This document shows positions 17,310-26,082 of a stretch of DNA of 64,000 nt, in pieces. Location of the stretch: NCBI GenBank assembly GCA_016932335.1, contig JAFGCZ010000012.1, positions 62,001-126,000 of the forward strand. The letters are read 5' to 3'. A model generated the notes under the pieces. The model did no database searches and was not told the origin of the DNA. It was given only the letters and a program-made list of their open reading frames with translations. The first letter of the stretch is position 1. Each line of letters starts with the position of its first letter. Origin of the DNA: Opitutales bacterium. GTDB lineage: Bacteria > Verrucomicrobiota > Verrucomicrobiia > Opitutales > Oceanipulchritudinaceae. Both the position numbers and the translations under genes were made by a program.

Positions 17310-18461
17310 ATGTGTTTTGAGTTCGCTACGCCGACGGATATTTTCTTTGGCGTTCAAGCTTTGCAAAAGGCACTTCCGCGCATTCGCAATTGCGGGAAAC
17401 ATGCCTTTTTAGTCCATGGGAAGGATGCCTCACGCTCTCAACCGATCGTGGATGCCCTGCATCATGCCGGGGTGGGAGTCACGCATTTCCATGTCATCGG
17501 AGAGCCTGATCTTGCCCAGATTGAGAAGGCCAGAGAAAAAGCACTTACTGCCCGGTGTGATTATGTAATAGGCATGGGCGGCGGCAGTGTTTTAGATACA
17601 GCCAAGGCCGTTGCCGCAATGCTGACGAATCGGGAGCCTCTGCTGCGCTATCTGGAGGGAAATGGCGCCCCGCTGTCCTTGGTGCACGTCCCTGCAACCT
17701 TGATTGCTATTCCGACCACTGCTGGAACCGGAAGCGAGGTGACTCGCAATGCCGTAATCGCAGTTCCGGAAAAGCGAGTGAAGGTTTCTTTGAGAAGCCC
17801 GCTCATGTACCCCGATTTGGCGGTCGTGGATCCCTCTCTAATGTTATCTCTGCCTCTGCAACCGACGCTCTACAGTGGTTGGGATGCCATTACCCAGTTG
17901 ATTGAAAGTTACCTCACTCTGAAGGCAAATCCCATTACCGATGCCATGTGTGTGGACGGCTTGCGCCGGGCACTTTCTGCCCTCCCCAAGTTGATGGATG
18001 ATCTGGAATGTTTGCCTGCCCGTTCGGAAATGGCTCTGGCTGCACTCTACAGCGGTATCGCTTTGGGGAATGCCGGGTTGGGTGCCGTGCACGGTATTGC
18101 CGGTCCTTTGGGTGGCTTTTACAACATGCATTCACCTCACGGAGCCATCTGTGCCCGTTTGTTGCCCGCCGTTTTTGCCTCGCACGTTTCCCACGCAGCA
18201 TCTGTTCCCGGCTTGTTTGAGCGGTTACAGGTTTTGGCGTCGTTAATGCTTGATAGCCCGGAGGCCTCTCCGGCAGCTGCCGGAGAGTGGCTCTTGCAGC
18301 GTATTGATGCTGCGGAGATCCCAAGGCTGGCTTTCTGGGGGCTTAATGAAGCCGATTTTTCGGAGATTGCTCAGCGATCTCTCAACGCTTCCAGCATGCA
18401 GGGCAATCCGGTGCGCCTTACTGAGTCTCAAATTGTAACGCTTTTGCAACTTTCCCATTAG
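17310..18461 (+). CDS. Iron-containing alcohol dehydrogenase, second copy
   Basis: 383 residues, not close to the copy at 57-1187. The NAD(P) motif is GGGSVLDTAK. The metal site reads SGWDAITQLIESY, so the first His ligand of the family is Gln here; later ligands in AVHGIAGPLGGFYNMHSPHG are kept. A DALTQ form occurs in a recognised branch of the family, so this is a subfamily trait and not damage. The physiological substrate is unknown. Downstream lie a possible small gene and a strong terminator. Confidence 0.88.
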   Translation: MCFEFATPTDIFFGVQALQKALPRIRNCGKHAFLVHGKDASRSQPIVDALHHAGVGVTHFHVIGEPDLAQIEKAREKALTARCDYVIGMGGGSVLDTAKAVAAMLTNREPLLRYLEGNGAPLSLVHVPATLIAIPTTAGTGSEVTRNAVIAVPEKRVKVSLRSPLMYPDLAVVDPSLMLSLPLQPTLYSGWDAITQLIESYLTLKANPITDAMCVDGLRRALSALPKLMDDLECLPARSEMALAALYSGIALGNAGLGAVHGIAGPLGGFYNMHSPHGAICARLLPAVFASHVSHAASVPGLFERLQVLASLMLDSPEASPAAAGEWLLQRIDAAEIPRLAFWGLNEADFSEIAQRSLNASSMQGNPVRLTESQIVTLLQLSH

Positions 18462-18539
18462 GCATTGCCCTTTCTACTTTTCGGTGTATGTTCACGCTAT
18501 CGTTGGTTTTCTGCGGCGCCCTTCGGCGCTGCCTTTCCA

Positions 18540-18683
18540 ATGACAAAGAAACAGATAGATCGAAAACGAATATGGGTTGCCCGTTGGCGGCCCGTTCTCA
18601 CAGATGACATCGAGAGCCTTCGCGAAACATCCTTGAGCGAATTGCTTCCAAGCCTGCGCATTGCCTGGGCAGATGTTTTCTGA
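18540..18683 (+). CDS. Possible small basic protein
   Basis: 47 codons starting MTKKQIDRKRIW, ending just before the rightward terminator. It has a positively charged N-terminus and a short Leu-rich helix. It has no recognisable family and no clear ribosome site, and an opposite-strand frame also exists here. It is listed only because it lies between a stop codon and a terminator on the same strand. Confidence 0.25.
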   Translation: MTKKQIDRKRIWVARWRPVLTDDIESLRETSLSELLPSLRIAWADVF

Positions 18684-18703
18684 CACTAAGTGGAAAATAA
18701 ACG

Positions 18704-18732
18704 GGCGGGTTCCTTGGAACCCGCCTTTGTCT
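18704..18732 (+). terminator. Terminator behind tsaD-adh
   Basis: GGCGGGTTCC and GGAACCCGCC form a perfect 10-bp stem around TT, followed by TTTGTCTT. Confidence 0.9.
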
Positions 18733-18733
18733 T

Positions 18734-18763
18734 AAAAAAATGCCGAAGCAATGGCTCCGGCAT
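18734..18763 (-). terminator. Terminator behind glnK-amtB
   Basis: On the minus strand an ATGCCG/CGGCAT stem, extended by AGC/GCT with one mismatch, is followed by seven T. It lies 27 bp past the amtB stop. Confidence 0.88.
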
Positions 18764-18789
18764 CTTTGAAAATCGCTTGTAAAGGTGGT

Positions 18790-20106
18790 TTACAAGGCGT
18801 TGTAACCGGATTCACCGTGGGTGTTCAGGTCTAGACCTCCAATTTCATGCTGCTCATTAACGCGCAGTCCAATGGTGGCTCTGAGCCCTTTGAGAATCAG
18901 CACACTCACTGCAAAGGTATAAAGCCCAACGGAGACAGCGGCAAAACTTTGTACTCCCAGTTGATGCAGAATATCCAGGTCTGCCTGATTCCCGCCAAAC
19001 TTGGGCGAGGCAAAAATGCCCACCAGAATGGTTCCAAGGAAACCGCCGATACCGTGTACCCCGAATACGTCGAGAGAATCATCATATTTGTAGCGTGTTT
19101 TTACCGCAGCACACATCCACCAGCAAACGACACCGGAAAGCAGCCCAATAATTGCCGCACCGAGGGGGCCTACGTAACCGCTGGCCGGTGTAATTGCGGC
19201 CAAGCCGGCGATTGAGCCGGTGGCCAGTCCCAGCATACTGGGCTTTCCCCCGCGCATCCATTCAATCAGCATCCATGTCAGTGCGGCAACTGAGGCAGAT
19301 GTATGGGTTACCAGAATGGCCATGGCGGCACTACCGTTGGCGGCCAGAGCACTGCCTCCATTGAAGCCATACCAGCCAACCCAGAGGAGTCCCGTTCCGG
19401 TTACGGTCATAGGCAGATTGTGGGGCAAAATTTGTGACTTGGGGTAGTCGCGACGGGGGCCTACCATAATGCAGGAAACGATAGCTGCCATGCCGGCTGT
19501 GATGTGCACCACAATGCCTCCGGCGAAGTCAAAAACGCCCAGATCGGCAAAGAAGGCTCCTTTGCCTCCCCAGACCATATGGCATACCGGCAGGTAGACG
19601 AGGAGGTTCCACAGCGCAACAAACCAGAGCATTGCGGAAAACTTAATACGTTCTACAAAAGCGCCCACAATCAGCGCCGGAGTAATGATGAAGAAGGTCA
19701 TCTGGAACGCGCAGAAGAGCGGTTCGGGAATGGATCCCCAGGGTGTTGTTGCCGTTACACCGAGTAGAAAGAGTTTATCGAAGCTGCCGACAAAGGCATT
19801 CCAGCCCCGCACGCCTTCGCTCATCCCTTCCTGGGAGAAGGCCATGGTGTAACCGAAGGCCACCCATAAAACACTGGTCAGTGCAGTGATGGCAAAACAG
19901 TGCATCAACACGGAGAGCACATTGCGCTCACGCACCAGACCGGCATAAAACAACGCCAGGCCGGGAATTGTCATGAGCAATACGAGAGCGGTGGAAGTCA
20001 ACACCCAGGCGGAGTCGCCGGCGCTGATCGCTTGGGTTTCCTGGGCGCAGGCCAACGTAGGCAGGCAGCCCAAACCCAGAAGAAACAACAGGTTGAGTCT
20101 TTTCAT
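18790..20106 (-). CDS. amtB: Ammonium transporter
   Basis: AmtB channel, 438 residues from the ATG at 20106, chosen because it begins a good signal peptide (MKRLNLLFLLGLGCLPTLAC) as in other AmtB proteins. About eleven membrane helices follow. GLALFYAGLV, the twin-His regions (VHITAG, DVFGVHGIGGFLGT) and the Phe-gate neighbourhood are recognisable. AmtB forms trimers and conducts ammonia or ammonium. It follows glnK, whose product plugs the channel when nitrogen is plentiful; this pairing is near-universal. Confidence 0.96.
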   Translation of the reverse strand: MKRLNLLFLLGLGCLPTLACAQETQAISAGDSAWVLTSTALVLLMTIPGLALFYAGLVRERNVLSVLMHCFAITALTSVLWVAFGYTMAFSQEGMSEGVRGWNAFVGSFDKLFLLGVTATTPWGSIPEPLFCAFQMTFFIITPALIVGAFVERIKFSAMLWFVALWNLLVYLPVCHMVWGGKGAFFADLGVFDFAGGIVVHITAGMAAIVSCIMVGPRRDYPKSQILPHNLPMTVTGTGLLWVGWYGFNGGSALAANGSAAMAILVTHTSASVAALTWMLIEWMRGGKPSMLGLATGSIAGLAAITPASGYVGPLGAAIIGLLSGVVCWWMCAAVKTRYKYDDSLDVFGVHGIGGFLGTILVGIFASPKFGGNQADLDILHQLGVQSFAAVSVGLYTFAVSVLILKGLRATIGLRVNEQHEIGGLDLNTHGESGYNAL

Positions 20107-20250
20107 CTTCAGAATTGGATTATGCTTGAGAGAGTTGATGCGGACACAGTTATCCCGTGCTCTCAAATGAGATTACCGAAGAAAGCTACAAACCGCTGTT
20201 CAGGGGGGTACAGGACAGCTGCTTGTTCGGAATACCGGCCCGCGCTAGGG

Positions 20251-20589
20251 TTAGATGGCTATGGAGCCGCTTTCTCCGGTTCTGATCCGGATGGTCTCTT
20301 CTATCGGGTGGACGAAGATTTTGCCGTCACCGATTTTTCCGGTGCGCGCAGCATCGGAGATACCTTTGATGATGGCAGGCACTTGGGTGTCATCTGCCGC
20401 AATCAGAATTTCGCTTTTGGGAAGAAAGTCCACGGTATATTCAGAGCCACGGTAAACCTCGGTGTGGCCTTTTTGACGTCCGTAACCTTTTACTTCGGTT
20501 ACGGTCATCCCGGCAACACCCAGATCTTGTAGCGCTTCGCGGACCGCTTCTACTTTGAAGGGTTTTACGATCGCTTGAATAAGCTTCAT
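20251..20589 (-). CDS. glnK: Nitrogen regulatory protein P-II
   Basis: PII signal protein, 112 residues. The T-loop reads KGHTEVYRGSEYTVDFLPK with Y51, the uridylylation site, in place. The B- and C-loop motifs (ARTGKIGDGKIFV, IRIRTGE) bind ATP/ADP and 2-oxoglutarate. It is the first gene of glnK-amtB, 144 bp upstream of amtB. Linkage to amtB favours naming it GlnK over GlnB. Confidence 0.96.
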   Translation of the reverse strand: MKLIQAIVKPFKVEAVREALQDLGVAGMTVTEVKGYGRQKGHTEVYRGSEYTVDFLPKSEILIAADDTQVPAIIKGISDAARTGKIGDGKIFVHPIEETIRIRTGESGSIAI

Positions 20590-20605
20590 TAACTGAGGGT
20601 TTTTA

Positions 20606-20650
20606 AGGGTTTATTTTGCTGATAAACCCTCTCCAGCAGAAATTATTCCA
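20606..20650 (-). promoter_or_regulatory. Possible sigma-54 promoter and inverted repeat before glnK
   Basis: On the minus strand TGGAATAATTTCTGC (20650-20636) has GG and GC exactly 10 bases apart, the invariant spacing of -24/-12 sigma-54 promoters. The remaining positions match only partly. Just downstream AGGGTTTA (20606-20613) and TAAACCCT (20623-20630) form an inverted pair in the predicted leader. Control by NtrC and sigma-54 is usual for glnK-amtB in other phyla. Confidence 0.35.
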
Positions 20651-20715
20651 TCGCTGATGATCACTTGTGAATCTGTATAGCATCACATACAAAATGCTCT
20701 ATTTTGTTCATGATG

Positions 20716-21966
20716 CTACTCTTGTGAAACTTTTGTTTCCTCGCCGGAGGGCTTCTTTTTCTGTTTCAGCAGAGGCTGCAGCTTCATGTAGGTTCCCGAG
20801 CGCCAAAGCCATTCAAAAGGACCGAAACGCATGTATCTCAACCACAATGCACTGATGCACATTTGCCCCAAAGCGATTCCCAGTCCCAGCAATGCCAGTC
20901 TCCAGGGGCTGAGTGTTCCCACCCAGCGCAGCCCATAACCGTAAAAGAGCCCTGTTCCGATCATCGACTGGGTGATGTAATTGGTCAGCGCAGTGCGTCC
21001 ATAGGGGGCCAATGCTTTATCAATGGGGGCAAAGAAGCGGTAGCGGCAAAGCATTAGAAAACCGCTGATATATATGGCTGTGGTAAAGAGGTTGGTCAGA
21101 TCGTAAAAGATCATCCCGGCGATGAAGGGGTTGCTTGATACCTTGGGACGCAAGCCTAGGTAATAGGCCGCCATCAAACTCGCGCTGATGATGAGGCCGA
21201 CAATAGACCAGAGCAGCGTGCGTTTGAGGAATCGTGCATTTCCTTCGGGATCTTCTGCGATGCGCAGTTTCCCGAAGGTCATTCCCAGTAGAAACAGTCC
21301 AAGCACCTGATACCCGCGCCCGATAGGCCCGAATGCATAAACCCACTTGTTGATGAAACCTTCCGTCCCGTTCATCTTGAACAAGTCTAGCATTTCACCC
21401 CTGGTCAGCACAAAATAATAGTGCAGGCGTTCGCGGTTGGGGGCGATGAACACATTGTAATCCAGCGCATCGGTAATGCCCAGTGCAATGAACCGCGGGA
21501 CTGTGAAGAGGAAAATAACCGTAGGCAGGATCGTTCGTATTTTGCACTTGTAAAGAAGCATCAGAGGTACTGCCAATACGGAGTAGGTCATGAGAATATC
21601 CCCGCGGTACATCATATGGTGCGTGTAGCCGATGCAGAACAGCAGCGTCACTTTCCAGAGGAAACGCGGCCGAAAATTGATCCCTTTCTGCGAAGCACGG
21701 TCGATCTGGATGAAGAAACTCAACCCGAAAAGAAAGGAGAAGAGCATGAAAAATTTACCCCGCAGAAGCACTTCAGTAAGTACCTGCACAACCTTGTCCG
21801 CCAGATCGTAATGGGCATGCAGATGCACTCCCTGAGGAGGCATGGCCGAGTAATATTGCTCAACAATATGAGTCAGTAAAATTCCGATGAGTGCAAAACC
21901 ACGCAGTGCATCCACGGAGGTGATGCGTTTGTTTGCGTCTGTTGGAGAAACAGATGTTTGAGACAT
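20716..21966 (-). CDS. YeiB/DUF418-family membrane protein
   Basis: 416 residues from the ATG at 21966; a TTG four codons upstream is less likely. The start RITSVDALRGFALIGILL is the hallmark of YeiB-like proteins, which resemble acyltransferase-3 enzymes. About ten membrane helices are expected, ending in the DUF418-type block with GRTALTNYITQSMIGT and SPWRLALLGLG. Members are thought to move or modify small molecules at the membrane, but none is firmly characterised. The charged tail QKKKPSGEETK is cytoplasmic by the positive-inside rule. Confidence 0.85.
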   Translation of the reverse strand: MSQTSVSPTDANKRITSVDALRGFALIGILLTHIVEQYYSAMPPQGVHLHAHYDLADKVVQVLTEVLLRGKFFMLFSFLFGLSFFIQIDRASQKGINFRPRFLWKVTLLFCIGYTHHMMYRGDILMTYSVLAVPLMLLYKCKIRTILPTVIFLFTVPRFIALGITDALDYNVFIAPNRERLHYYFVLTRGEMLDLFKMNGTEGFINKWVYAFGPIGRGYQVLGLFLLGMTFGKLRIAEDPEGNARFLKRTLLWSIVGLIISASLMAAYYLGLRPKVSSNPFIAGMIFYDLTNLFTTAIYISGFLMLCRYRFFAPIDKALAPYGRTALTNYITQSMIGTGLFYGYGLRWVGTLSPWRLALLGLGIALGQMCISALWLRYMRFGPFEWLWRSGTYMKLQPLLKQKKKPSGEETKVSQE

Positions 21967-22036
21967 ACTTGAATGCAATGAGTTTGGGTCCGGGGCGAAT
22001 CATACCGCTGATCGTCTCCCTGTCGTAACGACGGCC

Positions 22037-23689
22037 TTACTTATGTCTGCCGTGTCGTAAAATATCAAAGACAATCCACAGCCCCAGAAAGATCGAAAGC
22101 AGGTACCCGACAATGCCGATTACAGGAAAACCCAGAAATAGAGGTGCCACTCCGGTGGTGATAATCATCGAAGAGCCGATGATGAGAGAGCCGATAATAA
22201 TGGCTAACATCAGGCGGTTACTGGTCGAATTGAGTGTTTCCGATAGTTTCTCCAGCCCTGTATGCTGCATGTTTACCGTTATCTCACCGCGTTCTATTCG
22301 ATGGATCAACCGGTTGATGTCAGCAGGCAGTTCATTCAGTTTAAAAATACCGTTGTGCAGGTTGCGCACCACTTCTTTCCAGCGCAATAGGGGATTGATG
22401 CGTTCGAAAGCCAGCTGCTCTAAAAAAGGTTTGGCGACTGCCCCAATATCAAATTCAGGATCCAGTGCGTTTCCCGTTTGTTCGATGGAAAGAATGGACT
22501 TTGCCAATAAGGTGTAATCGCGGCTCAAGGAGATTCCGTTAACTCCCAATACGTGGATCAGCTCCATAATCACTTTGCCGATCTTGCCTACATCAAGATC
22601 TGGGTATCGGGCCATGACACGTGCTACTTGCATCTCCAGATGATCGTTGTCCAGTGGTTTGGCATCCTTCCCCATGGAGAGCGCTACTCGGGTGATCCGT
22701 TCCGCATCTTTTGATTTCAGTGCCGTCAGCATGTCGGCTAGGGCGTAGCGCATGTGTCGGGTTAACTGTCCCACCAGCCCCCAGTCGATCAGGCAAATTT
22801 TCCCCTCGGGAGTGATGATGATATTGCCGGGGTGCGGGTCTGCGTGAAAAAAGCCTTTGATGATGATCTGATGGAATACGGAGATGCCGCCGTGGGTGGC
22901 CAGCCGTGCCCGATTTCCCGTATCAATCTCTTCGATATGACTGGGAGATTTGCCTTCAATATAATCCGTGACCAGCAGGCGGCTGCTGCTCCATTCCAGA
23001 TACACCTTCGGTGCAAACACCCATTCTTTATAGGGGTTAGACTGATTGAAGTTTCGTGTATTGTTTGCTTCTATGGTGAAGTCGGTTTCCCGGAGAATGG
23101 CATTTTTTAGCATGTCCACTACAGAGGGCAGATTGTAAGGGCGCAAATGCTCTACATGTTCATGCACTTCACGCGCCAGCCAGCTGAGAATATCCAAGTC
23201 TGTCCGCAGTGCTTTTATCACTCCAGGGCGCTGAATTTTCAGGGCCACCCATTGTCCGGTTTCACGAATGCGGGCTCGATGCACTTGGGCAATTGAACCG
23301 CTGCCGATAGAGACTCCTTCTATTTCAGAAAAAAGTGTGCCCAACTTGGTTCCCAACTCCTCTTCCAACACGTTATGGATATCGGAAAAGGGCAGGGGAT
23401 TCACGCGATGTTGTAACAGCTTGAATTCCTCGATCAGGGGTTCGGGAATCACATCCGGTTGCGTGCTCAATAACTGGCCCAGTTTGACTGCTGTCGGTCC
23501 CAGATCTTCGCAAACCATGCGAATGCGCTGCCATATGTTGAACGGTACCTGCTCGCGCTGAACGATTTTGCTGATCCAGCCCGTCGGCGCATTTACCTGC
23601 TCCAACAGATTACTGAACCCATACCGCACTAATACCGTCAGAATCTCCTTGGCACGTACGGCATCTCGGATGAGGCTCAATGGCTTCAC
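22037..23689 (-). CDS. ABC1/UbiB-family atypical kinase
   Basis: 550 residues from a GTG. The N-terminal KxGQ region reads KLGQLLSTQPDVIP, the Ala-rich nucleotide loop is GSGSIAQVHRA, the ATP-binding Lys is in VALKIQRPG, and the DFG-like metal motif is CLIDWGLVG (DWG instead of DFG). Two membrane helices close the protein (about 490-540). UbiB proteins act as ATPases supporting ubiquinone or other isoprenoid-lipid metabolism. No ubiquinone gene is nearby. It follows the phasin-like gene by only 9 bp, as seen in several lineages. Confidence 0.92.
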   Translation of the reverse strand: MKPLSLIRDAVRAKEILTVLVRYGFSNLLEQVNAPTGWISKIVQREQVPFNIWQRIRMVCEDLGPTAVKLGQLLSTQPDVIPEPLIEEFKLLQHRVNPLPFSDIHNVLEEELGTKLGTLFSEIEGVSIGSGSIAQVHRARIRETGQWVALKIQRPGVIKALRTDLDILSWLAREVHEHVEHLRPYNLPSVVDMLKNAILRETDFTIEANNTRNFNQSNPYKEWVFAPKVYLEWSSSRLLVTDYIEGKSPSHIEEIDTGNRARLATHGGISVFHQIIIKGFFHADPHPGNIIITPEGKICLIDWGLVGQLTRHMRYALADMLTALKSKDAERITRVALSMGKDAKPLDNDHLEMQVARVMARYPDLDVGKIGKVIMELIHVLGVNGISLSRDYTLLAKSILSIEQTGNALDPEFDIGAVAKPFLEQLAFERINPLLRWKEVVRNLHNGIFKLNELPADINRLIHRIERGEITVNMQHTGLEKLSETLNSTSNRLMLAIIIGSLIIGSSMIITTGVAPLFLGFPVIGIVGYLLSIFLGLWIVFDILRHGRHK

Positions 23690-23698
23690 TGAACTGGC

Positions 23699-24001
23699 TT
23701 ATTCGGAGTCTTTGGGCGGCCCTTCCAGTTGAGCAACACGCTCTTCCAGGGCTTTGAGTTGTTTTTGTGTGGCAAAGTTGTACTTCTGCAGTAGTTCCTC
23801 AATGGATTCTGTCAGAGTTGCCTTTGCTTCTTCATATTCCTTTTTGCCGTCTTCGGTAATCTTGCGGGCTACTTCTTTCGCTTCGTCCGCGCTGAGCTTA
23901 CCCTTCTTGACGAAGTCGTCTAGGGCTGATTCGATTTTTTCTGCTGTAGTGACCGTTGCTCCAAGGCCAATAAGCAGTGTCTTTTTGATGGCGTCGATCA
24001 T
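23699..24001 (-). CDS. Phasin-like coiled-coil protein
   Basis: 100 residues, almost wholly helical. A short hydrophobic start (IKKTLLIGLGATV) is followed by an acidic-basic helix with the KGKLSADEAKEVARKI pattern of COG3937 phasin-like proteins, then a heptad coiled coil ending KALEERVAQLE. Such proteins coat hydrophobic surfaces or partner UbiB-like kinases. It lies directly upstream of the kinase gene and was probably cotranscribed with it. A GCAAACT/AGTTTGC inverted pair (24009-24026) precedes the start codon. Confidence 0.75.
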   Translation of the reverse strand: MIDAIKKTLLIGLGATVTTAEKIESALDDFVKKGKLSADEAKEVARKITEDGKKEYEEAKATLTESIEELLQKYNFATQKQLKALEERVAQLEGPPKDSE

Positions 24002-24008
24002 ACTACTT

Positions 24009-24026
24009 GCAAACTATGCAGTTTGC
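24009..24026. promoter_or_regulatory. Inverted repeat before phasin-ubiB pair
   Basis: GCAAACT and AGTTTGC flank ATGC, 8 bp upstream of the phasin-like start codon. It may be an operator or a leader hairpin. No matching copy was noticed elsewhere. Confidence 0.3.
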
Positions 24027-24180
24027 TTTCCGTTTGGCAATGGCAATTCCGTGCCTCTTTTTTTAAGTGATCTTGCTTCTTTGTTCAAGCAGTGGTAGGG
24101 CTGAAGGTATTCCATTTATCGGCAGTGTGTTTGGGCACCATTGCTGATCTGTTTTATCAACCTTTTAAATCAATCAGACA

Positions 24181-24771
24181 GTGACTCTTATCTCTGCCAC
24201 CATACTTTTGTTGTTGGTGATGGATCCCATCGGCAACGCACCTTTCTTTCTCTCATGCCTTTCGGGGATTCCCCAAGCGCGTCAGAAAGTTATTATTCTG
24301 CGCGAGGGCCTTATTGCCTATGCAGCACTCATTCTTTTTCTCTTTTTTGGAGGACTTTTGCTCCGGGTATTGCACCTGTCCGAAGAATCCATGCAGTTGG
24401 CTGGAGGAATCGTACTCTTTCTCATCGCCATCAAAATGGTCTTCCCTCCATCTAAGGGAGGTGTTTTTGGCGATACACCGGAGGGGGAACCCTTTATCTT
24501 TCCGCTTGCCATTCCTTTGATCGCCGGCCCCAGTGCCATGGCCACGGTTCTTCTCTTTGCCTCTCAGCAACCGGACCAGATGTGGGCTTGGGCGCTGGCG
24601 GTGACGATTGCCAGCTTGGCATCCACTACCATTCTCTACTTCTCTTCGTTTATTACCAGAGTTGTCGGTATGCGGGCGATGAGGGCTTCAGAGCGCCTCA
24701 TGGGCATGCTCCTTACCGCTATTGCTGTGCAGATGATTGTCTCCGGCATCAAGCAGAGCTTTAATCTGTAG
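24181..24771 (+). CDS. MarC-family integral membrane protein
   Basis: 196 residues from a GTG, about six membrane helices. The family motifs DPIGNAPFF near the N-terminus and PLAIPLIAGPSAMATVL in the middle are clear. The YhgN/MarC family has no established transport substrate; the old link with multiple antibiotic resistance was withdrawn. Its last 11 bp overlap the end of the convergent gene. Confidence 0.9.
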   Translation: MTLISATILLLLVMDPIGNAPFFLSCLSGIPQARQKVIILREGLIAYAALILFLFFGGLLLRVLHLSEESMQLAGGIVLFLIAIKMVFPPSKGGVFGDTPEGEPFIFPLAIPLIAGPSAMATVLLFASQQPDQMWAWALAVTIASLASTTILYFSSFITRVVGMRAMRASERLMGMLLTAIAVQMIVSGIKQSFNL

Positions 24772-25828
24772 TATCCGGCTGGTGAGTGTTGGTCTTTGTT
24801 TTGATCAACACCGTATAGCGGCCCTCTTCCCAGCCTTTATGGTAAGGAGGGATAAAAATCCACTGTACGGACTCCTTCAGTAATGCCGCCTCAACGTCTT
24901 CCGGAACCGGGGTAACTATCTCTACGTTCTCCACGAATCCGTCCTTGGCCAGATCCATTTCCACCTGAATGATATCCACTCCCAGTTGGCTGAGATCTTT
25001 ATCGCCCAGAGGCATATTGAAGGGAATGGGGTCATCGATGACCAGATCTGTGTTCTTCATCATCTTGGCCCGCGCTCCCAGATACTCCGTGTAAAGGAAT
25101 GAGAGGTTGTTTGGATTGGTGTAGCGCAGCAGCTTTTCAAAACTGTCCATGATGTCCTTGGGCTCTCGATAACGGCCGGACTCATAAGAATGGAAGAGAA
25201 CTTCTCCCTTGCGGTTCACCACGGCCAACGAAGGGATTCCTTTGCCTGCATACTTGGCGATGTCTCCATGGAATCCTTCCGCATAGCGCATGCAAGGCCA
25301 GGGCATGCCGCGCTCTTTGACGGATTGCCGGAAGCGTTCCAGCGATTTGTCGCGGCTGATATAGACGATTTCAAAATTTTCGATCTTCCAGCCGCGCAGA
25401 CGCTTGTAGGTCTTGACCAACTCCGGTGTAAACATGCTAGAGGCCCCAATGTCTTTGGATCCAAAATAGAGCAGGTAGAACTCAGGTTCTAATTTCCGGG
25501 AGCGGTAGATGTCTTTCAGGTCGCCGTCGATCAGGGCGCACATCTTGTCCAGCAGCAACCCGCTCATCACAGATGTGGACTCTCCCCAGGTCTGGGGCTT
25601 TTCGTTGAGCCATTCGCCTTCTTCTCTGGCAAGAGCCTGTTCCGATTCCGGTAAGTCGGTAACCGGCACCCAGTAGCGTTCCTCTCCTTTGGCCAGAAAA
25701 ACCATCGGCGGGTAGTAGCCCTTCAATTCGGCCTGGATGGTAAAGCCTTTAGGGTGCCACTCCTTTGATTGAGCTGTGGCGTAAAGCGGTAAGGTCAGCA
25801 GCAGGATAAGGAAATCGCGCAATCTCAT
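24761..25828 (-). CDS. Exported protein with thioredoxin-like and TonB-C-like parts
   Basis: 355 residues with a signal peptide (MRLRDFLILLLTLPLYATA). The middle (about 110-240) resembles a nucleoredoxin/tryparedoxin-type thioredoxin fold: FYLLYFGSKDIGASS is where WCxxC would lie, and GIPSLAVVNRKGEVLF is the cis-Pro strand. Both redox cysteines are absent, so it should not be a disulfide enzyme. The C-terminal about 80 residues (VDIIQVEMDLAKDGFVENVEIVTP ... VQWIFIPPYHKG, shown in part) look like the TonB C-terminal fold. A periplasmic scaffold or binding role is plausible. The domain calls are by pattern only. Confidence 0.65.
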   Translation of the reverse strand: MRLRDFLILLLTLPLYATAQSKEWHPKGFTIQAELKGYYPPMVFLAKGEERYWVPVTDLPESEQALAREEGEWLNEKPQTWGESTSVMSGLLLDKMCALIDGDLKDIYRSRKLEPEFYLLYFGSKDIGASSMFTPELVKTYKRLRGWKIENFEIVYISRDKSLERFRQSVKERGMPWPCMRYAEGFHGDIAKYAGKGIPSLAVVNRKGEVLFHSYESGRYREPKDIMDSFEKLLRYTNPNNLSFLYTEYLGARAKMMKNTDLVIDDPIPFNMPLGDKDLSQLGVDIIQVEMDLAKDGFVENVEIVTPVPEDVEAALLKESVQWIFIPPYHKGWEEGRYTVLIKTKTNTHQPDTTD

Positions 25829-25930
25829 ATCCCCGGAGTATTCCCATAGGGCTATTCCCTGTCAAGTGCACTCGGTTTTGCCGAAATTTTGAAAAAGGGG
25901 TTGTCAACCTTCCCAAAGTATGAATGGTTA

Positions 25931-26034
25931 CAGCCTAGGCCGGGTCCTATGCAACGCAGGACCGGTAAATCCCGCCAGGACCGGAAGGTAGCAACGGTAG
26001 CCAGGATCCTCGTGTGCCGTAGGGTGCCTGGCCT
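25931..26034 (+). ncRNA. ffs: Signal recognition particle RNA, small bacterial type
   Basis: About 100 nt. The apical domain carries the invariant Ffh-binding features: CAGGACCGGAAGGTAGCA with its GGAA tetraloop (GGAAGGTAGCA side) and the symmetric internal loop. It is preceded by the GGGTCCTATGCAACGC segment shared by small 4.5S-like RNAs. The outer stem CCTAGGC pairs with GCCTGG with one bulged base. A TTTTCTT run right after the stem probably terminates it. There is no Alu domain. Ends are estimated from base pairing. Confidence 0.93.
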
Positions 26035-26082
26035 TTTCTTGTACCCTCATCGGAAATGGACCTTGTCAGTAGCTCGGAAGGT

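Larger units (their letters stand above)
18462..18789. other. Intergenic stretch with two terminators
   Basis: 328 bp between two convergent genes. It holds a possible 47-codon gene (18540-18683), a rightward terminator (18704-18732) and a leftward terminator (18734-18763). Nothing else is apparent. Confidence 0.6.
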
